From: Silicimonas sp.
GTDB lineage: Bacteria > Pseudomonadota > Alphaproteobacteria > Rhodobacterales > Rhodobacteraceae
DNA: 64,000 bases
Direction: 5' to 3'
Assembly (NCBI GenBank): GCA_022826205.1
Contig: JAJDVJ010000162.1
Coordinates: 30,616 to 94,615, forward strand
Shown here: positions 38,301 through 47,230 of the stretch, piece by piece
Position numbering within the stretch: the stretch's first letter is position 1
Layout of the letters: the number at the start of each line of letters is the position of its first letter
Position numbers and translations under genes: made by a program
The notes under the pieces: model-generated
Told to the model about the DNA's origin: nothing
The model's input: only the letters and a program-made list of their open reading frames with translations
The model's database searches: none

Positions 38301-40922
38301 CGCGGCGTCGTCCGTCGCGTGCGTCAGCACCGCCGTCTCGTCGAGCGAGTCGCCGTCGTCCGCCGCGCTCACCGTCACCGTGCGGGCCGTGTTCCAGTTC
38401 GACGTCGTGAACGTGAGCCGGGCCGGCTGCACCGTCACGTCGCCGTTGTCGCTCGTGATGTCGATCGCCACGCCGGAGGTCGGCTGCGCGGCCAGCGCCA
38501 CCGTGTAGGTCGCCGTGCCGTTCTCCAGCACCGGGGACGCCGACAGGGCGCCCAGCGCGATCCCCGCGGTCTCGTCGTCGCTCACCGTCACCGCGACCGC
38601 CGGGACATCGATGCCGCCATAGTCCGTGTCGTCGCTGGTCGCCGTGTGGGTCAGCCTTGCCGCGTCGTCGTCCGCGTCGTCGTCCTGGGCCGCGCGCACC
38701 GTTACCTGCTGCGTCCGGCTCCAGTTGTCCGTCGTGAAGGTGAGCCGCGCCGGCTCCGCGGTCACGTCCACATTGTTGCTGGCGATATTGACGACCACAT
38801 CGCCCGAGGGCGCCGTGTTGAGACGCAGCGTGTAGGTCGCGCTGCCGCCTTCCGGCACCGCCGCCCGCGACAGCGTGCCCACCCGCACGCCGGGTACGTT
38901 GATGTCGGCGACGGCGACGTTGAGCACCGCGTCCGCCACATCGTCGTATTCGTCGGCGCTGGAGGCGTCCACGACATTATGGGTCAGGACGGCCGTGTCG
39001 TCGGCCGAGTCGGGGTCTAAGGCCGCGCGCACCGTCACCGTGCGCTCGCCCCAGTTCGACGGCGTGAAGGTGAGCGTGGCGGGTGCCGTCACGTCCGCAT
39101 TGTCGCTGGCGATGGCGATGCGCACGTTCGACGTCGGCTGCGTGTCGAGCGCAATGGTGTAGGTCGCCGTCTCGCCCTCGGTCACCGGCAGGGATTCCGA
39201 CGGCATCAGGGAAAGCGTTATTCCCGCCGTGTCGTCGTCCGTCACCGTCACGTTCACTGACGCGATGCCGGTCACGGCGTCGTAGTCGCCGTCCTGGGTC
39301 TGCCCCCGGTTGATCGCGTGGCGCACCGTCAGCGCCTCGTTCGCCGCGTCGTCGTCCTGCGCGGCCGTCATGGTCACGGTCTGCGGCTGGTTCCAGGTCG
39401 TCGGGGTGAAGGTCAGCGAGGCCGGCTGGACGGTCGCCGCCCCGGTGTCGCCGCTCGTCGGGGTAACGACCACGTCGCCGGTCGGCTGCGTATTGAGCAC
39501 CACCGTATAGGTCATGCCGGAGTCACCCTCGCTCAGCGCCAGCGGGTCGGCGGCGGTGACGCGCACCCCCGGAACATCGACGTCGCGGATGGTCAGGATC
39601 GCCGCCGCCGGGCCGGTGACGCCCTGGCCGTTGGCCGCGGTGGCAGAGACCGCCACCCGCTCGTCGAGACTGTCATCGTCCTCGTTCACGGTGAGCGCGA
39701 GCGACCTGTTGGCGTTGCCCGCCACGTCGCTGGAGGTCTCTCCCGCAGGGATCGTCAGGGCCGTGCCGCCGAGCGAGAAGTCGCCCGTCTCCGCCGGGTT
39801 CGCGCCGGTTGCCGGGGCCGCCGACACCGTTAGGGTCGTCTCCTCGCTTGACGGCCGGTTCAGGGTTGCGGTCACCGTCACCGTCGCCGTCGCGCCGTCG
39901 GCGGCGGGCTCGTCCACCGGGTTCGGACTCAGCGCCAGCGTCGCCACCGGCGTCGCGTCGTCGTCGGTGATCGTGAGGTCCACCGGGTCCGGCGTCAGCA
40001 CCGCGTCGCCCATCCCGGAGGTTGTCGTCACCGCCACTGCCACCGTGCGGTCCGGCCCGTCGATATTGTCGTTGGCCGCCGTCAGGGTGAAGGTCGTGCC
40101 CGTCCCGCCGGCGGCGATGGCCCGGCTCGCCGGCTGGATCGTGTATTCCCCGCCCGGCGGCGGCGTCACGGCCAAGGTTGTCGCCGCCGTCGTCGTGCGC
40201 CCGCCCAGGGTCACTCTCAGGGTCGATGTCCGGCCTTCGGCGATGGAGGTTGGCTCAAGGGAGAGCGTGGTCGTGGTCGGCGGCACCACTGTCGCCGTTG
40301 TCGCCGTGATCGTGCCCCAGCCGCCGCAGCCTCCTGCAGTATTGAAGACACTGGAGTAGGTGTTGCAGCTCCTCACCTGGATGTCGTAGCTCGTGCCGGC
40401 AGTCAGGCCCGTGAACGTTCGTGTTCTGGCATTTTCATTGAAGATATCCGTGTGGACCTGAAGACTCCCGTAGCTGGTCTGCGAACTCTCTTTGATCTGG
40501 GACTGGAATGCGGAGATATTGGTTCGCAAGCCCCAGGAGATGCTGATCGAGGTGCCCGTCGTCGCATCGACGGTTATTGGCGGGGGCGTGTTCTGCGCCT
40601 GCGCCGGGATAGCGAATGCCAGCATCGCGAACGCGGCGAGGAGGAAAGCCCCCGCCGCGCGGCGGGCAAGGGCGGCTACGGAGCGGGAGCGGCCCTTCCG
40701 AAGCCCGGTGCGGTCCCGGCCCACGGCGTCACCGCGGCCGGACGGAGGACACAGGGACGGCTCTGCGCTCTGCGCTCTGCGCTCTGCGCTCTGCGCTCTG
40801 CGCTCTGCGCTCTGCGCTCTGCGCTCTGCGCTCTGCGCTCTGCGCTCTGCGCTCTGCGCTCTGCGCTTATTGTAACGCCTTCGTCGCGCGAAGTCACGCA
40901 CGCAGCGCGCGCGCCCGGACAC
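35388..40922 (-). CDS. Giant autotransporter with Calx-beta-like repeats
   Basis: Up to 1844 residues. After a variable N-terminus comes a signal peptide ending AIPAQA (near residue 109), one fibronectin-III-like domain (about 111-205) and about ten Calx-beta-like repeats of about 100 residues (pattern EGxxATYTVxL ... LTFTxxNW ... DDD). A run of glycines, an Ig-like domain (about 1405-1495) and a C-terminal autotransporter barrel ending RLDFGLRF complete it. It is a cell-surface, probably calcium-binding adhesin. Start choice is open: GTG 40922 lies upstream of a 7-bp repeat tract that encodes five RRAQSAE copies; GTG 40724, just before the signal peptide, may be the true start. Very GC-rich. 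Confidence 0.88.
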   Translation of the reverse strand: MSGRARCVRDFARRRRYNKRRAQSAERRAQSAERRAQSAERRAQSAERRAQSAEPSLCPPSGRGDAVGRDRTGLRKGRSRSVAALARRAAGAFLLAAFAMLAFAIPAQAQNTPPPITVDATTGTSISISWGLRTNISAFQSQIKESSQTSYGSLQVHTDIFNENARTRTFTGLTAGTSYDIQVRSCNTYSSVFNTAGGCGGWGTITATTATVVPPTTTTLSLEPTSIAEGRTSTLRVTLGGRTTTAATTLAVTPPPGGEYTIQPASRAIAAGGTGTTFTLTAANDNIDGPDRTVAVAVTTTSGMGDAVLTPDPVDLTITDDDATPVATLALSPNPVDEPAADGATATVTVTATLNRPSSEETTLTVSAAPATGANPAETGDFSLGGTALTIPAGETSSDVAGNANRSLALTVNEDDDSLDERVAVSATAANGQGVTGPAAAILTIRDVDVPGVRVTAADPLALSEGDSGMTYTVVLNTQPTGDVVVTPTSGDTGAATVQPASLTFTPTTWNQPQTVTMTAAQDDDAANEALTVRHAINRGQTQDGDYDAVTGIASVNVTVTDDDTAGITLSLMPSESLPVTEGETATYTIALDTQPTSNVRIAIASDNADVTAPATLTFTPSNWGERTVTVRAALDPDSADDTAVLTHNVVDASSADEYDDVADAVLNVAVADINVPGVRVGTLSRAAVPEGGSATYTLRLNTAPSGDVVVNIASNNVDVTAEPARLTFTTDNWSRTQQVTVRAAQDDDADDDAARLTHTATSDDTDYGGIDVPAVAVTVSDDETAGIALGALSASPVLENGTATYTVALAAQPTSGVAIDITSDNGDVTVQPARLTFTTSNWNTARTVTVSAADDGDSLDETAVLTHATDDAASADEYDPLEATLDVPVEDDDVPGLRVSRTALTLGEGATATYTVELQAGPSQPVVVAVTSDNRDVTVDEPRLVFTADDWDTARTVTVRAAHDGDTAGDTATLTHRIEDRESADEYASVPDRTLAVTVNDDDATVQRLIRISPSTVSEGDGTVDIEVAVDLGEALGGRSYILRAVPSGEGLDFTRVDGALPERAVFTLPLRLTLTDDAAMEADETVAISLEVVNPGGDVIEFGLGTTLTIEDDDGPGATPSHAALSVAEGGSATYTLKLNARPTADVTVAVGAPAGVTVRPASLTFTPESWDRPQAVTVSVAADDDKVDDRITLTHTATSSDTRYNSVAIAGVAVTVTDGEGTATGTGTGTGGETTTTPGGGGGGGGGGGGLPPANAPATGAPAISGTAQVGETLTAGAGTIADADGLTRVSYSWQWIRVGSGGAETDIAGATGTTYLVAGADLGRRLKVRASFADDAGNAETAASAATVTVVADARTARVSASVRNTLAAVARRSVTSALDNIGARFADSVPANGMTLAGKNVRFGGDVRFGGDGEPGCAPDAFAGDAAGRDAFLADGEGCGPSVQEIAESELLRSSAFSRTLGADAGTGAAETALWAVWGRGDLGSFAGRPGPGMRHEGELRTGWLGVDARAGPWVAGIALSHGEGEAEYSNRDGGESVRGRLETTLTALHPYGRWTAPDGLELRGVLGAGRGEARHWPDGGERETGDLSMLMGALGVRRPLPSVAGFDLAMRGDASVSRMETDDGPDLVDGLRADSWRLRAGVEASRRITLGEDASLTPFVEAAVRRDGGDGLSGSGVEIAGGLRYTAPRLSVEARGRWLAAHTEEGAEERGVSVTVRMGPGAHGRGLSLALNPRWGADTGGAEALWRDGELPQPAGLSTREAAAMDASVSYGLRVAPHGLLTPFAETGLTGDDGRRLAFGTRFETSRMDLDVELAGERREDGASGPENLVRLDFGLRF
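40761..40865. repeat. Fifteen tandem copies of a 7-bp unit (CTCTGCG)
   Basis: Perfect tandem array of 15 x 7 = 105 bases. On the minus strand the unit is CGCAGAG. Because 7 is not a multiple of 3, the array reads through the same seven codons in every frame, without stops, but a change in copy number shifts the frame downstream. It lies in the 5' end of the autotransporter gene. Confidence 0.97.
40869..40897 (-). promoter_or_regulatory. Possible sigma-70-like promoter of the autotransporter
   Basis: On the minus strand GTGACT (40897-40892) and TACAAT (40874-40869) are exactly 17 bases apart. Transcription would start at about 40862, at the edge of the 7-bp array, placing the repeats in the leader of the mRNA. 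Confidence 0.4.
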
Positions 40923-41467
40923 GATGCCGGGCCTGGAACGCCTCCGGTTCGCGGCGGATTGCCGAGGAATTCTCCGAGCATTGGGAACCTAACGCAGTTG
41001 CAACTCCGGCGACGGACACGTCTGCCGCCGGCATTTCGTCCCACGAATTCGTAAACGTCCTTCGGGCCGACATGCGTAAATTGTTCGTAGAAAATGCAGG
41101 AGAATAATGTCGATTTGGTTAATTTTGACGGATTTTCCCTCCCGCCGCGTTGCGGTTGGCGCGGCGCACCGCGATTCCGGCAGCCGGGCGGGCCTGGGAA
41201 GGATGCCGATTCGGGCACGTGCCGGCACCGGCATCGGACGTGTGAGCGTACGCACGGATTCATGCCCAAAGGCACGGATGAAGGGATTCCGCTTGCCGGG
41301 GCGACAGCCAGGCCGTGAGCGGTTCCGCTGAAAGTGCCGTCATCGACGCCTTCCCACGCGCCTCCGGCGCCCCGGAATCGCAACGGCCCGATTCAACGGA
41401 CCCTCCCTCTCCCGCCCGAAACCGGGAACCGCCGGTTGGCAATCGCAACACGCACGGGAGAGAGACC
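40923..41467. other. Intergenic region between autotransporter and recombinases
   Basis: About 545 bases. It holds an ATG at 40981 (minus strand) whose frame runs into the 7-bp array but is out of frame with the autotransporter at 15 copies. No other gene is supported. Confidence 0.45.
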
Positions 41468-42601
41468 ATGCCCAGACGACGACTGACCCAGAACCTGATC
41501 GACGCGCTCGAGCCCGGCGGCTCCGTCCGCGACTTCCGCGACAGGGACCTCCGCGGCTTCGGCGTCCGGATCATGCCCTCCGGCCGCAAGACGTATTTCG
41601 TGCACGCCCAGAGCGGCGGGCGGCGCAGGTGGACGAGAATCGGAGACGCACGGACAATGCCGCTGGCAAGGGCCCGGACGCTGGCCCGCGCCCGGCTGGC
41701 GGCGCTCCGCAACCGCGACCCGTCGCGCGCGCCGGACGCCTCGGCCGAGACCCCCTTCGAGGCCGTGGCGGAAGCCGCGTTCCGCCGCCACGCCCGGCTC
41801 TGGAAGCCCGGCACCATGGCGGTCAACAAGGACTACCTGAAGAACCAGATCCTTCCGCGGTTCAAGGGACAACCGGTCGGCGCGATCACCGCCGAGGACG
41901 TCCGGCAATGGTTCGCCTCGCTCAGGTCGATTCCCGCCGCCGCAGACCGGTCGATGCCGGTCCTGTCGGTGATCATGCGCGAGGCGGAGACGCTCGGCTG
42001 CCGCCCGGCGGACAGCAATCCGTGCCGGAACATCCGCCGGTACCGACGGCGCGGCCGGGACCGGTTCCTCTCCCGGGAGGAGGTCCGCCGGCTTGGCAGG
42101 GCGCTCGCAAGGCATGAGGGCCGCGTCCTGGCCGCCGCAGTGCGGCTGCTGCTGCTGACCGGCTGCCGCAAGGGCGAGATCATGACCCTGCGGTGGCGGG
42201 ACTGCCGCGACGGCCGTCTCTTCCTGAGGGACAGCAAGACGGGGCCTCGGACCGTCTGGCTGTCCTCAGCAGCCCGCAAGGTCCTGGACGGCCTTCCAAG
42301 ACGCCGCGTGTGCGTCTTTCCGGGCCGGAGGAGGAGGAGATGCGCGTCGCTGCAGGGCCTGGACCAGTTCTGGCGCAAGCTGCGCGACGAGGCGGACCTG
42401 CGGGACGTCCGCCTGCACGATCTGCGCCACTCCTACGCGACCCTGGCACTCCAGGCCGGCGAGACGGTCCCGACCATCGGCCGCCTTCTCGGACACCGCG
42501 ATCCGCACACGACCCTGAAGTACATCCACCTTGCGGACGAGACGGTGCGCCAGGCCGTCGACGACGTGGCGCCGGTCCTGGCCGGGGAGGGACGGCCATG
42601 A
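41468..42601 (+). CDS. Tyrosine recombinase/integrase 1
   Basis: A 377-residue site-specific recombinase. The N-terminus is a DUF4102-like arm-binding domain (LTQNLIDALEPGG ... FGVRIMPSGRKTYFV), then a SAM-like core-binding domain, then the catalytic domain. It has TGCRKGEI (first Arg), a Lys in SKTGPRTV, HDLRHSYATL (His-x-x-Arg) and LLGHRDPHTTLKYIHL (His and Tyr nucleophile). All catalytic residues are present. The ATG at 41468 has GGGAG about 8 bases upstream. Its stop overlaps the next recombinase (ATGA). It probably integrates or excises the surrounding element. Confidence 0.93.
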   Translation: MPRRRLTQNLIDALEPGGSVRDFRDRDLRGFGVRIMPSGRKTYFVHAQSGGRRRWTRIGDARTMPLARARTLARARLAALRNRDPSRAPDASAETPFEAVAEAAFRRHARLWKPGTMAVNKDYLKNQILPRFKGQPVGAITAEDVRQWFASLRSIPAAADRSMPVLSVIMREAETLGCRPADSNPCRNIRRYRRRGRDRFLSREEVRRLGRALARHEGRVLAAAVRLLLLTGCRKGEIMTLRWRDCRDGRLFLRDSKTGPRTVWLSSAARKVLDGLPRRRVCVFPGRRRRRCASLQGLDQFWRKLRDEADLRDVRLHDLRHSYATLALQAGETVPTIGRLLGHRDPHTTLKYIHLADETVRQAVDDVAPVLAGEGRP

Positions 42602-43761
42602 CCCGGCGGATGCGCCTCAGCGACGCCGGGATCCTGCGCCTCAGGCCCGGCGGGAAGGAGTACACGGTCTGGGACACGGCCGCTCCCGGCCTCGGCGTCC
42701 GTGTCCGGCCCGCCGGTTCCCGGGCATACGTCGTCCGTCAGAGGGGGCCCGGCGCCACCCGGCGGGTCACATTGGGCTCCGCAATGCTGAAGAGCGTCCG
42801 CGAGGCCCGCAGGGAATGCCTCCGGATCCAGCTGGAAGGGAACGCCGCCGGAGCCGAAACCGGTCCGCCGCCCGAGGCGCCAGCGCCCCTGTTCGGAGAC
42901 TACGTCGCCGACCCGTGGATGGCCGGCATGCGCGGCCGCTGGAAGCCGACGACGCTCAAGTCCGTGAAGTCGCTGCTCCGGAGCCGGCTCCTGCCCGCGT
43001 TCGGGGACCTGCCGCTCGACCGGATCGCCCCCGCCGACGTGGACGCCTGGTTCGACCGCTTCAGCGCCACGTCGCCGGGCAACGCCAACAAGGGACTGGC
43101 GCTTCTCCGCCAGATCATGAACCACGCGGTCGACGACGGCCATGTCGACGTGAACCCTGCCCGGCTGACGAGAATGAACCCGAGGCCCAGGCTCACGAGG
43201 TTCCTGTCGGCCGGGGAGATCGTCCGCCTTCACGAGGCGCTCGACGCGTGCGTGGCCGAGCGGCCCGACCGCGAGATGCAGGCCGAGATAATCCGTCTCC
43301 TGATCCATACCGGCTGCCGCAAGAGCGAGATCAAGGACCTGCGGTGGTCCGAGGTGTGCGGCGACGCGCTCCGTCTCGCCGACGGCAAGACCGGACCGCG
43401 GACGGTGTTCCTGAGCGCGGACGCCCGCGCCGTCATCGACCGGCAGAGGACGGGACGGGAAGGCGCCTACGTGTTCCCCTCTCCCGTCCTTCCGGGCAGG
43501 CCCTTGGGCGATGCGCTCTCGCTCTGGCCCAGGGTCCGCGCGCGGGCCGGCCTTGCCGGCGTCCGGCTGCACGATCTCCGGCACACCTATGCCTCCCACG
43601 CCGTCATGCAGGGAATCCCGCTGCCTGTCGTGGCGCGGCTCCTTGGTCACAGCGAGGCGAGGATGACCTTGAGATACGCCCATGTAGGGGACCGCGAGAT
43701 CGTCGCGGCGGCGGAGAGGATCGGCCAGGCGATCTCGCGGGCCCTGGACGGTCCCGACTGA
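42598..43761 (+). CDS. Tyrosine recombinase/integrase 2
   Basis: A 387-residue recombinase starting in the ATGA overlap with integrase 1. Arm-binding-like N-terminus (YTVWDTAAPGLGVRVRP), core-binding domain, and a full catalytic set: TGCRKSEIKDLRW, KTGPRTVFL, HDLRHTYASH and LLGHSEARMTLRYAHV. It is related to integrase 1 but clearly diverged. Two coupled intact tyrosine recombinases suggest they act together, as in multi-recombinase elements (RIT elements have three); only two are present here. Confidence 0.93.
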   Translation: MTRRMRLSDAGILRLRPGGKEYTVWDTAAPGLGVRVRPAGSRAYVVRQRGPGATRRVTLGSAMLKSVREARRECLRIQLEGNAAGAETGPPPEAPAPLFGDYVADPWMAGMRGRWKPTTLKSVKSLLRSRLLPAFGDLPLDRIAPADVDAWFDRFSATSPGNANKGLALLRQIMNHAVDDGHVDVNPARLTRMNPRPRLTRFLSAGEIVRLHEALDACVAERPDREMQAEIIRLLIHTGCRKSEIKDLRWSEVCGDALRLADGKTGPRTVFLSADARAVIDRQRTGREGAYVFPSPVLPGRPLGDALSLWPRVRARAGLAGVRLHDLRHTYASHAVMQGIPLPVVARLLGHSEARMTLRYAHVGDREIVAAAERIGQAISRALDGPD

Positions 43762-44414
43762 CCGGCAGGGTCCCTCGGCGCTCGCGACAGGGAGGCGGAC
43801 GGGAGCGCCGCCCGGGGCCGGCGTTTCCGGCCACGCCAATTCGGCCGCATTCCTTCCGGGAGAACTGAATGCGCGGCACGACGTGGACGGCGATATTCCG
43901 CACGCGGATACGGGTCTGACTTGAACGCCGCTGAAAATGAAAGTCTCGAAAGGGAATCGTCGTCCTTGCCAGCCCCCCTTCGCCATTCCGCGCATCGACG
44001 TCAATTTCTCGATGTCCGTCAACCGCGTCAGCTCTGAATCTGAGCCCAGCCAGCGAACGGGCAGGAGCCTCCTCCGCACCGGCCCGGCATGGCATTGCCA
44101 GCCCGGAGTGAGCGGTGAATCCCATCATGACGGGACTGCACCCGTGGTCCGTCGCGCGTCGTGCAGTGCCGACCTTTGGGGATCGCATCCGGGAATTTCG
44201 AAGGGTTGCGGACCTCATGGCCCGCGAGTCGCGGAAGCCCGGCCATGGGCGATCGGTTTGCCGTTGCACCCTGCCGACACTGGACCCGCCCTCGGGTTGC
44301 GTGCAAGTTCCTGGCAAGACTGCACATGCCGCGGAAACCGGTCGCATGCCTGCCTGCGGGTGAATTGCCTGGCCGGGCACGCGGCTTTCCGTGTCCTGGC
44401 AGCGAGGGTTGGAA
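43762..44414. other. No supported gene; carries a short dispersed motif
   Basis: About 650 bases after the recombinases. At 43925-43948 there is a 24-base motif (starting ACGCCGCTGAAAATG) that matches 22 of 24 positions of a motif inside the dispersed repeat at 52166-52189. It could be an element end. No gene is supported. Confidence 0.45.
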
Positions 44415-46067
44415 ATGCACCGTTACGATCTTGGCACCCATTCGCGGAAGGTGACCACCGCCAGTCCCGAGGCCCAGGCCTGGTTCGACAGGGGCCTGGC
44501 CTGGTGCTTCGGATACAACCACGACGAGTCGGTCGCGTGCTTCAGGAAGGCCATCGAGGCGGATCCGGATTGCGCCATGGCCTTCTGGGGCGTCGCGTAC
44601 TCCTCCGGCTGCAACTACAACAAGCCCTGGGAGGCGTTCGACGACGAGGACGCGAAGCGGTCGCTTGGGCGGGCCTTCGAGCATGCAAGGCTCGCGCTGG
44701 ACAGGATCGGGCACGCCAGCGAGACCGAGGCCGCCCTGGTACGGGCGCTGCAATGCCGCTGCCAGTCGCCAGATGTTCCCGCGAACGAGGTGTTCTGCAA
44801 GTGGAACGACGAGTACACGGATGCCATGCGCGAGGTGCATCTCGAGTTTCCGGAAGACCTGGACGTGGCGACGCTGTTCGCCGAGGCCATCATGAACAGG
44901 ACGCCATGGGCTCTCTGGGACCTTGAAACCGGAGACGTCGCGGAGGGCGCGCTGACCGCCGAGGCGGTCGAGGTGCTCGAGGGCGCGTTGCGGCGGGACG
45001 GCGCGTACGAGCATCCCGGGCTGCTCCACATGTACATCCACCTGATGGAGATGTCGCCGCACCCGGAGCGTGCATTGAAGGCCGCCGACGCTCTGCGGAC
45101 CCTGGTGCCCGACGCCGGGCACCTCTGCCACATGCCGACCCACATCGACGTGCTCTGCGGCCACTACGAGCGCGTGGTCTCGTCGAACCACGCGGCGGTC
45201 CTGGCCGACCGGAAGTTCCTCGACCATCGCGGGCCGCTGAACTTCTACTCGCTCTACCGGTGCCACAACCACCACTTCAAGATCTACGGCGCGATGTGGC
45301 TCGGCCGGTACCGGACCGCGATCGAGACCGCGGAGGAGATGATCTCGACGCTTCCCGAGGAACTGCTGCGTCAGGAGTCGCCGCCGATGGCGGACTGGCT
45401 GGAGGGATTCCTGTCGATGAAGCAGCACGTCTACGTCCGGTTCGGGAAATGGCGGGAGATCGTCGACCAGGACCTGCCCGAGGACCGGGACCTGTTCTGC
45501 ATGACGACCGCGACCATGCTCTACGCGAAGGCCGTGGCCTGCGCGGCGACGGAGCGCGTGTCCGAGGCTGAAAGGCACGCGGAGATGTTCGAGGAGGCCG
45601 CCGAAAGCGTTCCGGAGAGCAGGACGATCTTCAACAACACGTGCCGTGACATACTGAAGATCGCGCACGAGATGATGAAGGGCGAGATCGAGTACCGGAA
45701 GCGGAACCACGACGCGGCGTTCGCCCACCTCGAACGCTCGGTGGCCCTCGACGACTCGCTGCCCTACGACGAGCCCTGGGGATGGATGCAGCCGACGCGC
45801 CATGCGCTCGGCGCGCTCCTTCTGGAACAGGGACATGTGGACAGGGCGGCATCCGTCTACCGCGCGGATCTTGGTCTCGATTCAACGCTTCCGCGGGCCC
45901 TTCACCACCCGGACAACGTCTGGAGCCTTCGGGGATACCATGAGTGCCTGATCCGTCTTGGCCAGGACGGAGAGGCAAGCCTCGTCAAACAGCGTCTCGA
46001 CCTTGCGCAGGCGCGGGCGGACGTTGCGATCGAGTCCTCCTGCTTCTGCAGGCAGGGCAGCGCCTGA
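44415..46067 (+). CDS. Tetratricopeptide repeat protein 38-like
   Basis: A 550-residue helical-repeat protein. The N-terminal block (YDLGTHSRKVTT ... WFDRGLAWCFGYNHDESVAC) and the central HPGLLHMYIHLMEMS and HMPTHIDVLCGHYE segments match the TTC38 family. Many TPR-like helix pairs follow, and the C-terminus is Cys-rich (SSCFCRQG). No signal peptide. TPR proteins scaffold other proteins; the specific role is unknown. GAGGG lies 8 bases before the ATG. It is GC-rich like its neighbours and appears alone. Confidence 0.85.
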   Translation: MHRYDLGTHSRKVTTASPEAQAWFDRGLAWCFGYNHDESVACFRKAIEADPDCAMAFWGVAYSSGCNYNKPWEAFDDEDAKRSLGRAFEHARLALDRIGHASETEAALVRALQCRCQSPDVPANEVFCKWNDEYTDAMREVHLEFPEDLDVATLFAEAIMNRTPWALWDLETGDVAEGALTAEAVEVLEGALRRDGAYEHPGLLHMYIHLMEMSPHPERALKAADALRTLVPDAGHLCHMPTHIDVLCGHYERVVSSNHAAVLADRKFLDHRGPLNFYSLYRCHNHHFKIYGAMWLGRYRTAIETAEEMISTLPEELLRQESPPMADWLEGFLSMKQHVYVRFGKWREIVDQDLPEDRDLFCMTTATMLYAKAVACAATERVSEAERHAEMFEEAAESVPESRTIFNNTCRDILKIAHEMMKGEIEYRKRNHDAAFAHLERSVALDDSLPYDEPWGWMQPTRHALGALLLEQGHVDRAASVYRADLGLDSTLPRALHHPDNVWSLRGYHECLIRLGQDGEASLVKQRLDLAQARADVAIESSCFCRQGSA

Positions 46068-46089
46068 GCCGGCGCAGGCGACCGGCCAC

Positions 46090-46440
46090 GATCATCAGGC
46101 CCTTCAGGCGCCGAATCGACCTGGTTCCCTTCACGACCCGGACGGATTTGCCGATCGATGCGCACAACGGATTTCAGCCCCCTGAACGGGAAAGGAACTA
46201 TGCGCCGCTAAAGCTGAAGAGTGTCATTGCATGGAGCATCCGAGGGTGCCCCTGGCCCCCGTGCGTCCCCTCATGTCGATTGCCAGAAACTCCCTTGTCA
46301 ACAGGACTAGAGCCAGCCTTCCAAAAGGGTGGACGGATGCGCCCCGTAGAACGCAACATGTTGACAATTCGGGCGGAATTGTCGTTGATCTACGCATGCC
46401 CTCGAACTCAACACCTCAGGCCGGAAAGCGCCACCTCGGC
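46090..46440. repeat. Dispersed repeat, copy A
   Basis: About 350 bases recognisably similar, in the same orientation, to 52045-52430. Shared blocks include TTCCCTTCACGACC, CGATCGATGCGC (copy B CAATCGATGCGC), the motif at 46202-46225, GTTGACAATTCG and TCGAACTCAACACC. It is diverged and gapped and has no obvious coding capacity. It may be the residue of a mobile element. Edges are approximate. Confidence 0.6.
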
Positions 46441-46570
46441 GAATCGTCATCGGCCGCCATGAGTACATCACGGCCGACCAGGCCCGCCGTCGCGTCCGGG
46501 AGGTCCTCGGTAGCGTCGCCCTGGGCGATCAAACAGCAGACCGCCAACTCTCGTCGGCCATGCCTCGACC

Positions 46571-47230
46571 TCAGAAAGAGCCGGGCAAAGAAACTATGTC
46601 CGTCAGCACTATCACGGAGAAAATGGCCACGAAGACGTGAGGAAGCAGCCAAGCGTATTCCCGAAACAAGCACTCCAGATTTTGAAACTCCCGGAAAAGC
46701 CAGGAATTCGTCTTGCCCTGTGCCTTGCCTGCAAACAGTTCGGGCTCCTCGATCTTCACGCGAAGATAGTCCGACCTAGCATGATTGAACGCGCATTCCT
46801 CCAGCGCAAGAAAATACTCTTCGTGGAGGTCGCGGATGATCTCCCTTTCGGCCTTTTCCGTCTCGTCCAGCAGCAACAGCTTGCTGTACACCCTTGCGAC
46901 CTTTCGCGCGCTCCGATGCAGCTGCTCACCCTTGTGGACGAAATTCCCGGACGCCTCCTGGAACGTGATGATGATGATGAACACAGAGTTCAGGATCGTG
47001 AGCGCCAGCAGGATCTGCTTGTTTGGTTCGTCCAGGTCAATGATGTTCGGAACCAGAGACAGCAGTATCACGAACAGGGAAAGAAAGGAGATGGCGAGAT
47101 AGGACAGCGTCTGCCTCCTTTCCAGTCTTTCGCTTGCCTGGAACCTGGTCTTCTTCGTTATCTGGGTGCGGCGCCTCAAGTCCTCGAAGGCGCTGACATC
47201 CTCGCTGCGGCTGTTCGAATCCTGTGACAT
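46571..47230 (-). CDS. SLATT_5-type membrane effector-like protein
   Basis: A 219-residue protein. The N-terminal RTQITKKTRFQASERLERRQ precedes two membrane spans (about residues 42-61 and 71-91), then a soluble helical region, then a third hydrophobic segment near the C-terminus (HVFVAIFSVIVLTDIV). This is the layout of SLATT family 5, predicted pore-forming effectors in phage-defence systems. SLATT_5 is often found with reverse transcriptases, but none is seen here. The ATG at 47230 has AGGA 5 bases upstream; the in-frame extension upstream is degraded peptidase sequence. Confidence 0.8.
   Translation of the reverse strand: MSQDSNSRSEDVSAFEDLRRRTQITKKTRFQASERLERRQTLSYLAISFLSLFVILLSLVPNIIDLDEPNKQILLALTILNSVFIIIITFQEASGNFVHKGEQLHRSARKVARVYSKLLLLDETEKAEREIIRDLHEEYFLALEECAFNHARSDYLRVKIEEPELFAGKAQGKTNSWLFREFQNLECLFREYAWLLPHVFVAIFSVIVLTDIVSLPGSF

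Noticed and set aside
35280..39020. 1246-codon open frame on the plus strand opposite the autotransporter
   Set aside because: It is the antisense of a very GC-rich, repetitive coding region; composition is dominated by Arg, Ala and Val with no domains.
40761..40865. CRISPR array
   Set aside because: The repeats are 7 bp with no spacers; no cas genes are present.
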